Counted from the first letter of the stretch, positions 36,416 to 45,912 are shown. The stretch: DNA of 64,000 bases from Pseudoxanthomonas sp. X-1 (GCF_020042665.1 NZ_CP083376.1:532001-596000), one strand, 5' to 3'. Translations and numbers: made by a program. Notes: a model not told the origin generated them from the sequence alone.

Positions 36416-36431
36416 GTAGGAAATTTCCTAC
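36416..36431. repeat. 16-bp perfect palindrome
   Basis: GTAGGAAATTTCCTAC, related to GTAAGAAATTTCTTAC at 34047-34062 and to the imperfect GTAGGGAAAGTCCTAC at 56574-56589. The first two bracket the LysR/MFS module. Confidence 0.6.
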
Positions 36432-36649
36432 GCGCCATGGATCGCAGCCCCACGGCCACAGGTGGCGAGGCCATCGATGAGGACCGTTCGTCGGCTGCAT
36501 TCTCCGCAGCGCGATAGTGCTCCCACTTTAAGAATCTGGCGCCGATGAATAGGCGCGAATGTCACATGACGGTAACAAATGCTCGCCTAGGTTCGGGCGT
36601 GCGCGCACTCACGCGCGTATATCACGGACTATGTCCAAGGAGCATGAAG

Positions 36650-37915
36650 ATGAACGCCAAGCATTCAGTTTTGGCGGTGGCCTGCGTCGTCCTGACCGCA
36701 GGCATCTCAGGGGCGACCGCTTCCGACCTGCCGGGTTCAAGCCCGGCTAATCCGCTGTCGGCAGAGCAGGCCTTCGAGGTCGATGTCCAGGGTGTGGCGA
36801 AGGCATTGCAGATTTCGCCCGACGCGGCGCGAAGCCGCCTCAACGTGGAACGCAATCTTCGTCCGATTCTCAAGCGGGTACGCAGCCAGTACGCGAACCG
36901 GCTCGCCGGCGTCTACATCGAGCACGAGCCGACGTCGCGACTGGTCGTGCGCCTGACCGGTTACGAGGCGGTGCGACCAGAGTTCCACCAGTTCGGAGCC
37001 GATCGGCTGGAGGTCAGCTACGAGCTGGGCGCCGACCACACGCTCGCCGACCTGCAGCGCACGTTCGACGCGAAGTTCCCGGCGCTGATCGAGCGTGTGC
37101 CGGGCGTGCAGGGCGGCTACGTCGATCAGCGGACTGGTGAGGTCGTCGTGGATGTGCTGAAGGATTCCCGACTCGGCAAGCTCGCCGACGTCCAGCGGCT
37201 CGCAGTGGGCCACTTCGACTTCAAAGCCCCTGTGCGGATCGAGACGATGGACGCGCCGCTGGTCAACCAGGTCGTGAAGGGTAGCGGCAGCCTGACGTTC
37301 ACGCAGGCCAGCACGTCGGGAGTCCAATGCACAGGCGCCTTCACGGTGCGCACCACCGCGTCGCCGATCAGCTACGGCACGTTGACGGCCGGCCATTGCC
37401 AGCCGGACAGCAGCACCAGCTTCAACTATGCTGAAGCGCTGACATCCACGACGATCCACACGCTCACGTTGCAAGGGGTCAACTTCACGTCATCGGCCGA
37501 CGTCGGCTGGGCGCGCGTATCCAACAGCGCGAGCGACGTGTCGAATGAGTTCTATGTCGGCACCTGGCGTGAACTCGAAGGAGCGATCCTAAAGGAGGAT
37601 CTGGCGCCGAATATGTCGTTGTGCCGCTACGGGCGCAACGGCGGCGCTGGTTGCGGCTTGGTGCAAGCGACGAACTACAACCCCGGCAGTACCTGTGGCC
37701 CGGGTCTGGCGATCGGCACTGGTACCAGCTCGTGTTCGTCGACCTATGTGGACGTGCAAACTGCGTCGGGCCTGTGTGTAAGCGGGGACAGTGGTGGGCC
37801 GTGGATCAACAGCGAAAACCTCGCAGCCGGTGTCCATAAGGCGGGTTCCGGCACGCGTTGTGTGTTCACGGCAATCGATGAAATTGCTGCGCTTGGCGTG
37901 CAGTTGGTCCTGTAG
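36650..37915 (+). CDS. secreted S1-family serine protease (alpha-lytic-like)
   Basis: This 421-residue preproprotease has a signal peptide (SVLAVACVVLTAGISGATAS) and a pro-region of about 190 residues resembling the alpha-lytic protease prodomain (YVDQRTGEVVVDVLKDS). The chymotrypsin-fold domain carries the catalytic triad His in LTAGHCQ, Asp in SADVGWAR and Ser in SGDSGGPW. Cysteines pair as in streptogrisin-type enzymes. The start at 36650 is 7 bases after AAGGAG. Such enzymes lyse or digest competitors and are typical of Lysobacter. A GC hairpin follows. Confidence 0.9.
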   Translation: MNAKHSVLAVACVVLTAGISGATASDLPGSSPANPLSAEQAFEVDVQGVAKALQISPDAARSRLNVERNLRPILKRVRSQYANRLAGVYIEHEPTSRLVVRLTGYEAVRPEFHQFGADRLEVSYELGADHTLADLQRTFDAKFPALIERVPGVQGGYVDQRTGEVVVDVLKDSRLGKLADVQRLAVGHFDFKAPVRIETMDAPLVNQVVKGSGSLTFTQASTSGVQCTGAFTVRTTASPISYGTLTAGHCQPDSSTSFNYAEALTSTTIHTLTLQGVNFTSSADVGWARVSNSASDVSNEFYVGTWRELEGAILKEDLAPNMSLCRYGRNGGAGCGLVQATNYNPGSTCGPGLAIGTGTSSCSSTYVDVQTASGLCVSGDSGGPWINSENLAAGVHKAGSGTRCVFTAIDEIAALGVQLVL

Positions 37916-37940
37916 GTTTCGCGGTTTCTCGCCGCAACGC

Positions 37941-37969
37941 GCGATCGGCCGGGTCTTCTGGCCGATCGC
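37941..37969. terminator. hairpin between convergent genes
   Basis: GCGATCGGCC-(9)-GGCCGATCGC is a perfect 10-bp stem between the protease and DUF1566 stops. There is no long T run, so it may end transcription only partly. Confidence 0.5.
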
Positions 37970-37996
37970 CATCTGGAGCACGGAAACCCACGTCCT

Positions 37997-39364
37997 TCAA
38001 TTCGAGGGAGGTGAGCCCTCGAAGTCTGCGGTCAGCAAGTGCTCACTCACGCCATCGAACGCGGTTAATCCATCGCCCCTACGCACGAGCCTGACACGGC
38101 TGCGATCAGGGGTGGGCGCGACAGGGGAAGGGACTTTGCGGATGTAGGTGACGACGCCACTATCGAACCTCACATTCCATGCGTAGTTCCCGTTGGTTGG
38201 GGAGGCCAACCATCCTGATGAAGACGTCCAATAGTAGGCGGGCGGAGTGTTCGGAAAGACCGCGGTGTCTATCGCAGGGTTAGTGGCGTCGGGATCGACA
38301 AGGGACTCCAGTTCGCGCGCGTTGGGAACGCGCCAATCATAGTAGCCTTTGTAGCGCTGCTCATTCGCGATCCGTGCGACTTGAATCGCGTCCGCCCACG
38401 CTTGGAAGATGATGCCGTCGCCGTCGCCGTCGCAGTCCTTGCCCGCTTGCCCCCACGTGCAATGGTCCCACACAAGCCCGGTGGCGCGATCCTCGACTAC
38501 TCCTTGGCCGGCATGTACCTCGAAGCGGTCACGTCCTTCTTGGGAGGCTTCCGATGCCCGCCATTCGCCGTTGACCAATACCACGCGGGAGAGCCACATG
38601 CTGGCTGGACCGTCGCACAAGGTTCCCGCAACAGCTTGCCTACATTGATAGGTTCCACCGCTGCTCACGCCGTCGTAGCAGGTAACATGATTCATGATGG
38701 GATTGCTTGCGCGAACGGTCGAACTCCAATAGCAGGGGCTGCCCTGCATGTTCGAAAGGACCGGGAAGTACGCCGGATCGATGGAGGGAGCCGACCTTGC
38801 GAAGTGCTTTATTGACGCGCCCTCGCGCCTTGTAGGCAAACGCCAACCCGAGGCAAGACCACAGCGCATGGTCGCGTTAGCGTGGCCAATGAAGCTTCCG
38901 TCGTCAGTACGACTAGCTTCATCCCATCCCGCATCTGCGAGGTTCCCTAGCGCCCAGGTGAGACCCGTTACGTTGTCACGCACGCAAGCCCAATCGGTTG
39001 GCTGCGGATTCTCGACATCCTCGGGCTTGGGCGGAGGCGACGGGCAATCGCCTTCACCTTCGGCCATTCCGGACATGCATAGACGTGTGAAATCAAAACC
39101 GAACTCGCCGCCACCGATCTTTGCGATCCGACCCATCGCTACCGCGGCGTCGCGACCATACCGTGCGTCTTGCCGAGGCAACGGAGAGCCGTCGCCGGAA
39201 GTCGCTTCCTCACAGGGAGTCGGAGCGTTGCCAGTCGTGTAGCAATCGGCTTGCCCGGTGTCGTTCAGTAGGCCGATGGCTTCGCCGGCATTTGCGATGC
39301 CCGCGATCCAGGCGGTCACTGCAAGCGCCGCGAACAACGCGGCACGGTGTGCGGAAATGGTCAC
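37997..39364 (-). CDS. secreted protein with two DUF1566 modules
   Basis: This 455-residue exoprotein has a signal peptide (ALFAALAVTAWIAGIANA) and two DUF1566/Lcl-like modules. The first centres on VRDNVTGLTWALG, then GWRLPTRRE, then CYWSSTV; the second on VEDRATGLVWDHC, then YYDWRVPNARELESLVD, then YYWTSSS. DUF1566 modules occur in bacterial surface and collagen-binding-type proteins. An Asp/Gly run (DCDGDGDG) may bind calcium. The GTG at 39364, 7 bases after GGGGAG, is preferred over an upstream ATG without such a site. Confidence 0.85.
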   Translation of the reverse strand: MTISAHRAALFAALAVTAWIAGIANAGEAIGLLNDTGQADCYTTGNAPTPCEEATSGDGSPLPRQDARYGRDAAVAMGRIAKIGGGEFGFDFTRLCMSGMAEGEGDCPSPPPKPEDVENPQPTDWACVRDNVTGLTWALGNLADAGWDEASRTDDGSFIGHANATMRCGLASGWRLPTRREGASIKHFARSAPSIDPAYFPVLSNMQGSPCYWSSTVRASNPIMNHVTCYDGVSSGGTYQCRQAVAGTLCDGPASMWLSRVVLVNGEWRASEASQEGRDRFEVHAGQGVVEDRATGLVWDHCTWGQAGKDCDGDGDGIIFQAWADAIQVARIANEQRYKGYYDWRVPNARELESLVDPDATNPAIDTAVFPNTPPAYYWTSSSGWLASPTNGNYAWNVRFDSGVVTYIRKVPSPVAPTPDRSRVRLVRRGDGLTAFDGVSEHLLTADFEGSPPSN

Positions 39365-39453
39365 GATCTTGCTCCCCTTGACTGGCTTGCCGTGGAGCTT
39401 CGAGTCTGCGTACAGCGCAACCTCCACGCTCTTACCCGACCATTACGGGAGCT

Positions 39454-41475
39454 TTACCAGCGATTTACGGCCGCCAAATCAATGCCTTTCGCGTCCCCGT
39501 ACTTCGTCGGCGGCTTCGCCAGCGCGTCGGGAACAGTGCGCTCGCCGGCCAGGCGGCGGGCGCGTGCAAGCGTGGTCCGCCAGGCATCGGCGTTGGTAGC
39601 GTGGTAGACGCCGAGCTGGACAAGGGCCGCGGTGTAGTCCTGATCGGCCCAATGCGCGATGCGGCTGGCGAGCCGGGCGGCCGCTTCCATGTCGCCTTGG
39701 CGCACCAAGAACTGCGCGTAGGCGGTGATGACCTGGATCAGGTCGAACGGCATGCGATTGGCCTCGGCCTGTGCCAGGGCGGTCTCAAACCCGCTTCGGG
39801 CGCCGGCGTCGTCGCCCTGTCCGGCCGCCGCGGCTGCCTGTGTGAGCGCGGCATACAGCCCGATCGTCGCGTCGTTCGGAAAGGCGTGGGCTTGCGCCTC
39901 GGCTGCGGTGGCGACCTCGACCACGCCCTGCACGTCCCCGACGCGCTGGCGTGCCGCCAACAGCCGCCAGCGCGCGATGGCGGCCATGCTGTTGTCCGGG
40001 GTGTTCCAATCGGAGGCAAGTGCGGACCGGATGCGGCTGGACCCGGCCTCCCATGCGGCGCGCTCGAAATCCAGCTCGGAGGCGACCAGTTCGCGCACGG
40101 CCATCAACGCCGGATCGGCCGGCGTCGGCCGGCCGGCGAGCGCATGCAGGAGTACGTCGGCCTCGCGCAGCCGGCCGTTCGCCAGCAACACGCGGGCGCG
40201 GAGTAGATCGATGTGCGCCGCTTCCACCGGGTCGCCGATGCGCTCGCGCAGCGCGCGCAATCGCGGCTCGAACGCGAGCGCTGCGGCCGGTTGCAGCAGG
40301 GCCAGATGCGTGGTGGCGAGGTTCATCGTCGCACCGACTTCGCCGCTCGCGTCGCCCGCGCGCGCCGATAGCTCGGCAGCGGCTTCAAGGCGCGGAATGG
40401 CCTCGGCCTGGCGATACTGCCACGCCAGCATCAGCGCGACGTTGCTTTCGAGCCGGGCCAGGGCGGCCGGATCGTTCGCGGCTTCGAGCGCGATGCGCGC
40501 CTGTGCGAATGCCCGTTCGGCGTGCTCGAAGTCGAGCGTGGCGACGAACCGGCCACCCAATCCATTCCAGACACGGCCGAGCGCAGCGCGCGTCTCGACA
40601 TCCGTGTCGGCGCCGGGACCGAGTGCCGCGATGGCCTGCTCGTAGTAGCGCTGTGCCTGGTCGAAGTCCCCGAGTCGGAAAGCGGCCTGGCCGGCGCCGT
40701 GCGCGGTCTTGCCGGTCAACAGCACGTTGCCACGACCGTCGAGGTCGGCCAGGAGTGCGGTGAACGCCGTCAGGGCGCCATCGGCGCGGCCTTCCTTGAG
40801 CGCCAAAGTGGCTTCCTCGTAGCGGATTTCCGGCAGCAGCCGATCCGCGTCCGGCAGGGCGGCGAGCACCGAACGGGCCGTCTCGAGTCGATCGGCGGCG
40901 AGCGCGGCACGAAGCTGCACCAGCGGCGGCGCATCCGGTGCGGTGACTGCGGCGTCGCCGAGCGGCGACCGACTGCCGCCGGCGAAGAAGGCCAGCGCCG
41001 CCACGCCGGCGACGCTCGCGCTGACGGCCAGCACCAGCGCGGCCATACGTGCAGGACGGCGACGTGGCGCGGTGCGCGGTTGCGGATGAGCGAGGGGTGT
41101 ATCGGCTGGTGCACCGGCTGATTCCATGCGGGCGCCGGCGTCGATCGTCGAAACCGCGACCTCGGGCAGCCAGCGAAAGCCAAAGCGCGGCACGGTACGG
41201 ATCGCCTGCTGCGCTTCGCCAGAGTCCCCGACGATGCGCCGTGCGCGGCCGATGATCTGGCCGAGCACGTTGTCTGTGACGTCCACGCGCCCCCACACCG
41301 CGGAGATCAGCTCGTCGTAGCCGACCGCGCGATCGCGGTGCTCGATCAGATATGTCAGTGCATCCAGCACCTTCGGCTGGACGGTCATCAGCTGATCGGC
41401 GCGCCACAGTTCGCGGCGCGAGGGAATCAAGCAGAAGTCGCAGAAGCGATAACAGGTGGATTCGTTCACGGCCAA
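39454..41475 (-). CDS. CadC-type membrane-bound winged-helix regulator with TPR-like domain
   Basis: This 673-residue protein has an OmpR/PhoB winged-helix domain in its first 100 residues (LMTVQPKVLDALTYLIEHRD, then IRTVPRFGFRWLPEV), one transmembrane helix near residues 143-165 (MAALVLAVSASVAGVAALAF) and a long Ala/Leu/Arg-rich helical region with tetratricopeptide-like periodicity. The architecture is that of ToxR/CadC regulators that sense a periplasmic signal and bind DNA at the membrane. The target may be the neighbouring DUF1566 or protease genes. Confidence 0.88.
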   Translation of the reverse strand: MAVNESTCYRFCDFCLIPSRRELWRADQLMTVQPKVLDALTYLIEHRDRAVGYDELISAVWGRVDVTDNVLGQIIGRARRIVGDSGEAQQAIRTVPRFGFRWLPEVAVSTIDAGARMESAGAPADTPLAHPQPRTAPRRRPARMAALVLAVSASVAGVAALAFFAGGSRSPLGDAAVTAPDAPPLVQLRAALAADRLETARSVLAALPDADRLLPEIRYEEATLALKEGRADGALTAFTALLADLDGRGNVLLTGKTAHGAGQAAFRLGDFDQAQRYYEQAIAALGPGADTDVETRAALGRVWNGLGGRFVATLDFEHAERAFAQARIALEAANDPAALARLESNVALMLAWQYRQAEAIPRLEAAAELSARAGDASGEVGATMNLATTHLALLQPAAALAFEPRLRALRERIGDPVEAAHIDLLRARVLLANGRLREADVLLHALAGRPTPADPALMAVRELVASELDFERAAWEAGSSRIRSALASDWNTPDNSMAAIARWRLLAARQRVGDVQGVVEVATAAEAQAHAFPNDATIGLYAALTQAAAAAGQGDDAGARSGFETALAQAEANRMPFDLIQVITAYAQFLVRQGDMEAAARLASRIAHWADQDYTAALVQLGVYHATNADAWRTTLARARRLAGERTVPDALAKPPTKYGDAKGIDLAAVNRW

Positions 41476-41894
41476 CTACCTACACCAGGCCAGCGATCGA
41501 CAGTGCGCGATCGCGCGGGCATCGCCCGTCGGCTATCGGCTGGGAGCCGCCGCGTGTGGTCAGCGGGACGCCGAACGAGACTCAAATACCTGCGCGTCGA
41601 GAATACCATCGCTGTCACGCGATGGTGTCTTTCCAGCTGCAAGCCCGACATGCTGACGCAGCCGCTGCGGGGTGATCCGCAGCATTAAGGGTTTACACAC
41701 ACCGGGTAAAGCGCCCGTAAGGGTCTGGTGCACGCGACGGGGCGTCGCGCCGCGCAGACTTCCGGCGCCGCGGGAAGCCGCGGATTTCAGCTGGCGCAGT
41801 ACGCATGGCCAGCGCATCACTGCCGCATAGGCAGCCTGTGAGAAACCCTGCGCGGAACGCAGAGGCGCGTGGTCGTCGCGAAGGAGCGCGTGGA

Positions 41895-42977
41895 TTGAAA
41901 CAAGCAAATCAATGCGTCACCTGGTGCGGATCGGAGCTGATGCTGGAACTGGAACAAGGACCCGAACAGGACCTGACACCGCAGCTGGAAGCGGAACCGG
42001 CTCCGACCGCTCCCCTCATCGAACACGTTCTGTCCACATACCGAAAGGATCGCGCGCCCGTCGTCGTCCAGATTGGCCGGATCGACCATGCGATCGCGCT
42101 TCTGACCCGCTCGAATCTGGCGGGCATGGACGTCACCGCGATCACGCGCAGCGACATCGCGGACTACCGAGCCGCACGAGAGGCCATCGGCATCCTGCCG
42201 CAGACGGTCCACCGCGAGCTCAGTACGCTGCGCGCCGCCGTGCGTCTGGCGCACCGCGAAGGTGTCATCGCGAAGATCCCGCCGATCCCGATGCCACCAC
42301 GCGGCAGTCCGCCATCGCGCGCGCTGACAGCGGACGAAACGCGGCGCTTGCTCCGAGCCGCGCGTATGAAGGGACCGCGCTGCGAGCTGTTCGTGCGTCT
42401 GTTCCTTGCAACCGGTGCCCGGCCCGCCGCCATTGTCGAACTGGAGTGGTCCCGCGTCGATCTTGACCAGCAGATCATCGACCTGCGCAGCTCAAGCCCG
42501 CTTGCGCCCCGGATGAAGCACCGGGCCGTCGTGCCGATCACGCGAGAGATGGCCGTGTACCTGCGCGCCTGTCGAGATCGACCGCCGGCGCCCCGAACGC
42601 GCGGCCGACGGTCCACTCTGCCGCCGTCGCGCGTGGTCGGCGTCACGCTCGGTACCGCGCGCCAACAGTTCACCGAGGCCGCGGCCGCGGCCGGTCTCGC
42701 CGGCGTGACGCCGCGGACGCTCCGTCACACCGTCGCGACGCATCTGCTCCGCAACGTGCCGCTGGTGATCGCATCGCGCATGCTCGGGCACAGCTCGGTC
42801 AGCGTTACGTCTGACATCTACGGCCATCTGCTGACGCGAGACCTTGAGCCGGCCGCGGATGCACTGGATCAACTGGTCCGCACGGCGTTTACGTCGGGAG
42901 CTTGGTCGGACGAAAGCGAACCAGCGCAGGAGGTCCGCCCGCTCCGCGTGGCGGTGCCCGGCACGACGCTGCATTGA
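41895..42977 (+). CDS. tyrosine recombinase/integrase inside the cargo
   Basis: This protein of about 360 residues is a phage-type integrase. An N-terminal SAM-like domain (ITRSDIADYRAAREAIGILP) precedes the catalytic domain with Arg in ATGARPAAIVEL, LRHTVATHLL, LGHSS and the nucleophile in SDIYGHL. In box II the usual H-x-x-R is R-T-L-R (TPRTLRHT), a departure from consensus. I prefer TTG 41895, 8 bases after AAGGAG; ATG 41805 would add 30 residues without a site. It is not where the ICE integrase should be, so it may mark a second mobile insertion or a remnant. Confidence 0.82.
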   Translation: MKQANQCVTWCGSELMLELEQGPEQDLTPQLEAEPAPTAPLIEHVLSTYRKDRAPVVVQIGRIDHAIALLTRSNLAGMDVTAITRSDIADYRAAREAIGILPQTVHRELSTLRAAVRLAHREGVIAKIPPIPMPPRGSPPSRALTADETRRLLRAARMKGPRCELFVRLFLATGARPAAIVELEWSRVDLDQQIIDLRSSSPLAPRMKHRAVVPITREMAVYLRACRDRPPAPRTRGRRSTLPPSRVVGVTLGTARQQFTEAAAAAGLAGVTPRTLRHTVATHLLRNVPLVIASRMLGHSSVSVTSDIYGHLLTRDLEPAADALDQLVRTAFTSGAWSDESEPAQEVRPLRVAVPGTTLH

Positions 42978-43007
42978 GGACCGGTCGCGGCAGTGCAACC
43001 CGCGCCG

Positions 43008-43394
43008 TCATGCGCGTGGGGCCGCCGTTCCAGAGCGCCGCTTCCACATGAGCCGAAATTGCGTGGCGATCACCAACAGGGCAATGCTCACCAGTGTCAC
43101 TCCAAAGCCCGATAGCGTGATCTCGCGGCCCTGGAGCGGCCGCGCATCGCTGGCGAAGATCAGGTGTGGGAAGTACAGGCCGAACAAGCCGACCGCCCCG
43201 ACGGCGATGCGCGAAGGGAACAGGACCCACAGCGCAATGATCGCCGCCGCCACGCCGGCATAGATGCCGCGCAGGAGGTGCGCTTGTTCGATCTGCACGT
43301 ACCACAGGTAGGTCATTTCAAACATGACGTAGTGAACGGCCAGCGCGAGCGCGGCGCTGACCAGGAAGAGCACCAGGGCGGTTCGCTTGCTCAT
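43008..43394 (-). CDS. small four-helix membrane protein
   Basis: This 128-residue protein has four predicted transmembrane helices (TALVLFLVSAALALAVHYVM; YAGVAAAIIALWVLF; IAVGAVGLFGLYFPHLIFA; GVTLVSIALLVIATQFRLMW). No family recognised. It starts 5 bases after the stop of the RHS-tip gene and is the last gene of that operon. This is the position of an immunity protein for a toxin, which is a hypothesis. Confidence 0.75.
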   Translation of the reverse strand: MSKRTALVLFLVSAALALAVHYVMFEMTYLWYVQIEQAHLLRGIYAGVAAAIIALWVLFPSRIAVGAVGLFGLYFPHLIFASDARPLQGREITLSGFGVTLVSIALLVIATQFRLMWKRRSGTAAPRA

Positions 43395-43399
43395 TACGC

Positions 43400-44122
43400 T
43401 CACCGCGCTCCGTTGATGATCTCTTGATGGTTCTGCTGCCACACCTTCTGGACCTGTGGACCCCAACCGATCCCCGGGATGTTCTCCAGCGCGGGATTCT
43501 GCCGCCAGTTGTTGCCTTCCCCGTAGCTGCGCAGGACGGTGCCGCCCTCGCCAATCTCGCCGTAGCGCATCACGAAGCCTTCGGCCAGGCCGTGCTCGCC
43601 CGCGATGGTGTAGTTCACGGTGACGTCGGTATACCGGGCCGGGTCCGGCGAGGCCACGGTGAACGAGCGAACGTAGTTGCTGTCGCCCGCCGTCGGAATG
43701 GGGCCGACGTTGTTGCGCGTTCCGTTGGGACTGGCCGGGCTGTCGTTGCCGGGTGTCGGGTTGTTCTTGAACCCCTCGCCAGCCTGAGCACCTGACAGCG
43801 AACTATTCGTCTGCACGTTGTAGGTGTGGAAAGATCGATCCGACGGGCCGACGCCGGTCGCGCCCACCGTGTTCGGGAATGGCGAAATGGCGGGCACGGA
43901 CTTGTTCTCGGGCTGGATGTAGATTTGCCCGTCCTTGACGACGGATCGGCGGCCGTCCGGATCGATGAACTTGTACGGGTTGTTGTTGCCGTAGTGGTAG
44001 CGATTGAAGCTCTGACCGGTCTTGGGATCGGCTTTCACCGGGTCCACCGAGACGAAGCGTGCGTGTGCAGCACCCGTCGTCAGACACGCCACGATCCCTG
44101 CTGCCGCGATAGCCGTCTTCAT
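43400..44122 (-). CDS. RHS-core C-terminal tip with its own signal peptide
   Basis: This 240-residue protein starts with a signal peptide (MKTAIAAAGIVACLTTGAAH). It then has the RHS repeat-associated core motif (RFVSVDPVKADPKTGQSFNR, then YHYGNNNPYKFIDPDGR) normally found at the end of giant RHS toxins. A variable tail of about 180 residues follows. The body of an RHS protein is missing, so this is a free-standing, exportable tip. It overlaps the transglutaminase-like gene by 4 bases and is followed by a membrane protein. Confidence 0.8.
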   Translation of the reverse strand: MKTAIAAAGIVACLTTGAAHARFVSVDPVKADPKTGQSFNRYHYGNNNPYKFIDPDGRRSVVKDGQIYIQPENKSVPAISPFPNTVGATGVGPSDRSFHTYNVQTNSSLSGAQAGEGFKNNPTPGNDSPASPNGTRNNVGPIPTAGDSNYVRSFTVASPDPARYTDVTVNYTIAGEHGLAEGFVMRYGEIGEGGTVLRSYGEGNNWRQNPALENIPGIGWGPQVQKVWQQNHQEIINGAR

Positions 44123-45120
44123 AGCTGCCCCCTGGTGTCCTTTTCCTGGTCGATGGATTGCAGATAGCGCGTCCGGTTCTGTGCCGTCGGCGGATGCCAT
44201 CCGAGCGCTTCGGCCTTCGTGAACCATTCGAGGTTCGCTCGGCTGCGCATCGCGTAGTCGGCCTGCAGCCCGGGCGGGATGTCGGTCGGTCGCGCATAGC
44301 GGCTGTTGTAGCGCTGCTGGAGTTGCAGGTAGTAGGCGTTGGCCTTCTGGATGATGGCGACCACGTCGGTTGGATTGGCCGCCAGCACCATGTCCGCAAC
44401 CGCCATCAGATCGTCGGCGCGGCCCTGGGCGGCCAGCGCTTCCATCAGCGTGCTGGCCATCACGCCGACCGCCTCACGCGGCGCCAGCGGCCGCAGGTAG
44501 ATTTCGGTCTCGAGCGCGCGTGTGCTGATGTCCAGGTCGCGCTCGTAGCTGCTATCCCATTTGTAGCCGCCGGCGGTCGCCTCGACGTTCAGCCAGCTCT
44601 CGCCGTCGGCGAACTTGGTCATCACGTGCTCGGGGCCGGTCGCCAGCGTGACCACCAGGCCGAGCCGCTGGCCCAGGATCGTCACCAGGACCGGCATCGA
44701 TACGCAGTTGCCCTTGCGCGTGCGCAGGTAGGTGGAGAGCAGCTTGTTCTCGCGCCGGCGACCCATCGGGTCGTCGAGGTCGTAGCGGAAGGGACGATGG
44801 TCGTTCCAGTCGCCGGCGGTGTAGAGCGTGGACAGCAGCACGTCCATGCGGGCGCGTGGCGTCAGGCCGGCGGGGGTGCGGGAGACGACGGCGCGGGTCA
44901 GCCGGTCCAGCTCACGGCCAACGGCCGCCGCATCGACGTTCGGATCGATCAGACGATCAATCGCGATCTTGGCCGCCGCGAAGTCCACGGCTTCATCGGG
45001 CTGGACGAGGTGCCGCTGCAGATCGGCAAGGGCCGAACCAGGCGCGGCCTGAGCGGCGCAGGCACACAGAAGCAGGAGGCCAACCCCCCCGAGCGTCCGA
45101 GCGAAAGATCGCTTCCCCAT
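44119..45120 (-). CDS. transglutaminase-like (SirB1-type) secreted protein
   Basis: This 333-residue protein has a signal peptide (GVGLLLLCACAAQA). Its transglutaminase-like fold shows the candidate Cys in TRKGNCVSMPVLV, His in TGPEHVMTKF and Asp/Asn in ESWLNVEATAGG. A C-terminal helical, TPR-like part follows (DVVAIIQKANAYYLQLQQRY). It leads the operon with the RHS tip and membrane protein; it might process or attach the tip. It is divergent from the FecI-like sigma gene. Confidence 0.82.
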   Translation of the reverse strand: MGKRSFARTLGGVGLLLLCACAAQAAPGSALADLQRHLVQPDEAVDFAAAKIAIDRLIDPNVDAAAVGRELDRLTRAVVSRTPAGLTPRARMDVLLSTLYTAGDWNDHRPFRYDLDDPMGRRRENKLLSTYLRTRKGNCVSMPVLVTILGQRLGLVVTLATGPEHVMTKFADGESWLNVEATAGGYKWDSSYERDLDISTRALETEIYLRPLAPREAVGVMASTLMEALAAQGRADDLMAVADMVLAANPTDVVAIIQKANAYYLQLQQRYNSRYARPTDIPPGLQADYAMRSRANLEWFTKAEALGWHPPTAQNRTRYLQSIDQEKDTRGQL

Positions 45121-45336
45121 GCCGTCGTCCCTGGCAACCCTCAAGCCACCATAACCCGGGGCCGAGCCGCCGGGCAATCGCTGAAAGCACCACACCACGC
45201 GTGTAGGGTCGCTCCACCTGCCTGCATTGCAAGTTTATCATTTAAAAACAGTCACTTGATCTTCACTTTCTGGTTGCAAAAACGTGCGCGCCGGGTCGAA
45301 GATGGCCGTGCCATCCGGGCGTCAGACAGGGCGTAC
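45121..45336. promoter_or_regulatory. divergent promoter region, transglutaminase-like gene / FecI-like gene
   Basis: A short A/T-rich stretch (about 45225-45290, TTATCATTTAAAAACAG and neighbours) in otherwise GC-rich DNA lies between divergent starts. It probably holds both promoters; I do not assign boxes. Confidence 0.4.
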
Positions 45337-45912
45337 ATGGCCCACGGCCAAGACAGCTTCCTTCCATTGCCGCCGGTACTCGCCGACGAGGAATCCTGCG
45401 CTGACGCGCGGGACTTCGACGCCTTCATGCGCCAATCGCGAGGGGCCTTGGTCAAACACCTGCGCGCGCATCTGCCGTCGGACGCCGACGCACAGGACGC
45501 GGCCCAGGAAAGCCTGCTGCGGTTGCTGCGCTACCGCGGCGAAGCGCCCGGCGCCTGGCGGCCGTTGCTGTACCGGATCGCCACCAATGTGATCGGCGAG
45601 TTCTACCGCCGCCGCGGCACGCACCGGGCGGCACACCATGTGCCGCTGGACACCGTCCCGCTGGTCTCCGAGGCGGTCGAGCACGAGGAACGCATCGAAC
45701 GCAGCCAGCGGCAGGCGCTGCTGCGCGCGGCCATCCTGGCGCTGCCGGCGCGCAGCCGGCAGATTTACCTGCTCAGCCGCGTCGACGGCCTGTCCTACGC
45801 GCAGATCGCCGCGCGGTGCGGGATCACGGTCAAGGCGGTCGAGGTGAGCCTGTCGCGCGCGCTGGGCGCGATTGCCGCGCATGTAGGGGCCGGGAGCGGT
45901 CGTGCATCCTAA
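45337..45912 (+). CDS. FecI-like ECF RNA polymerase sigma factor
   Basis: This 191-residue ECF sigma factor has region 2 (AQDAAQESLLRLLRY, then LYRIATNVIGEFYRR) and region 4 with its helix-turn-helix (LPARSRQIYLLSRVDGLSYA, then ITVKAVEVSLSRAL). It overlaps a fecR homologue by 11 bases, followed by a TonB-dependent receptor with an N-terminal signalling domain, giving the FecI-FecR-receptor cell-surface signalling triad. This triad is known beside proteobacterial lasso peptide genes. Confidence 0.9.
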   Translation: MAHGQDSFLPLPPVLADEESCADARDFDAFMRQSRGALVKHLRAHLPSDADAQDAAQESLLRLLRYRGEAPGAWRPLLYRIATNVIGEFYRRRGTHRAAHHVPLDTVPLVSEAVEHEERIERSQRQALLRAAILALPARSRQIYLLSRVDGLSYAQIAARCGITVKAVEVSLSRALGAIAAHVGAGSGRAS

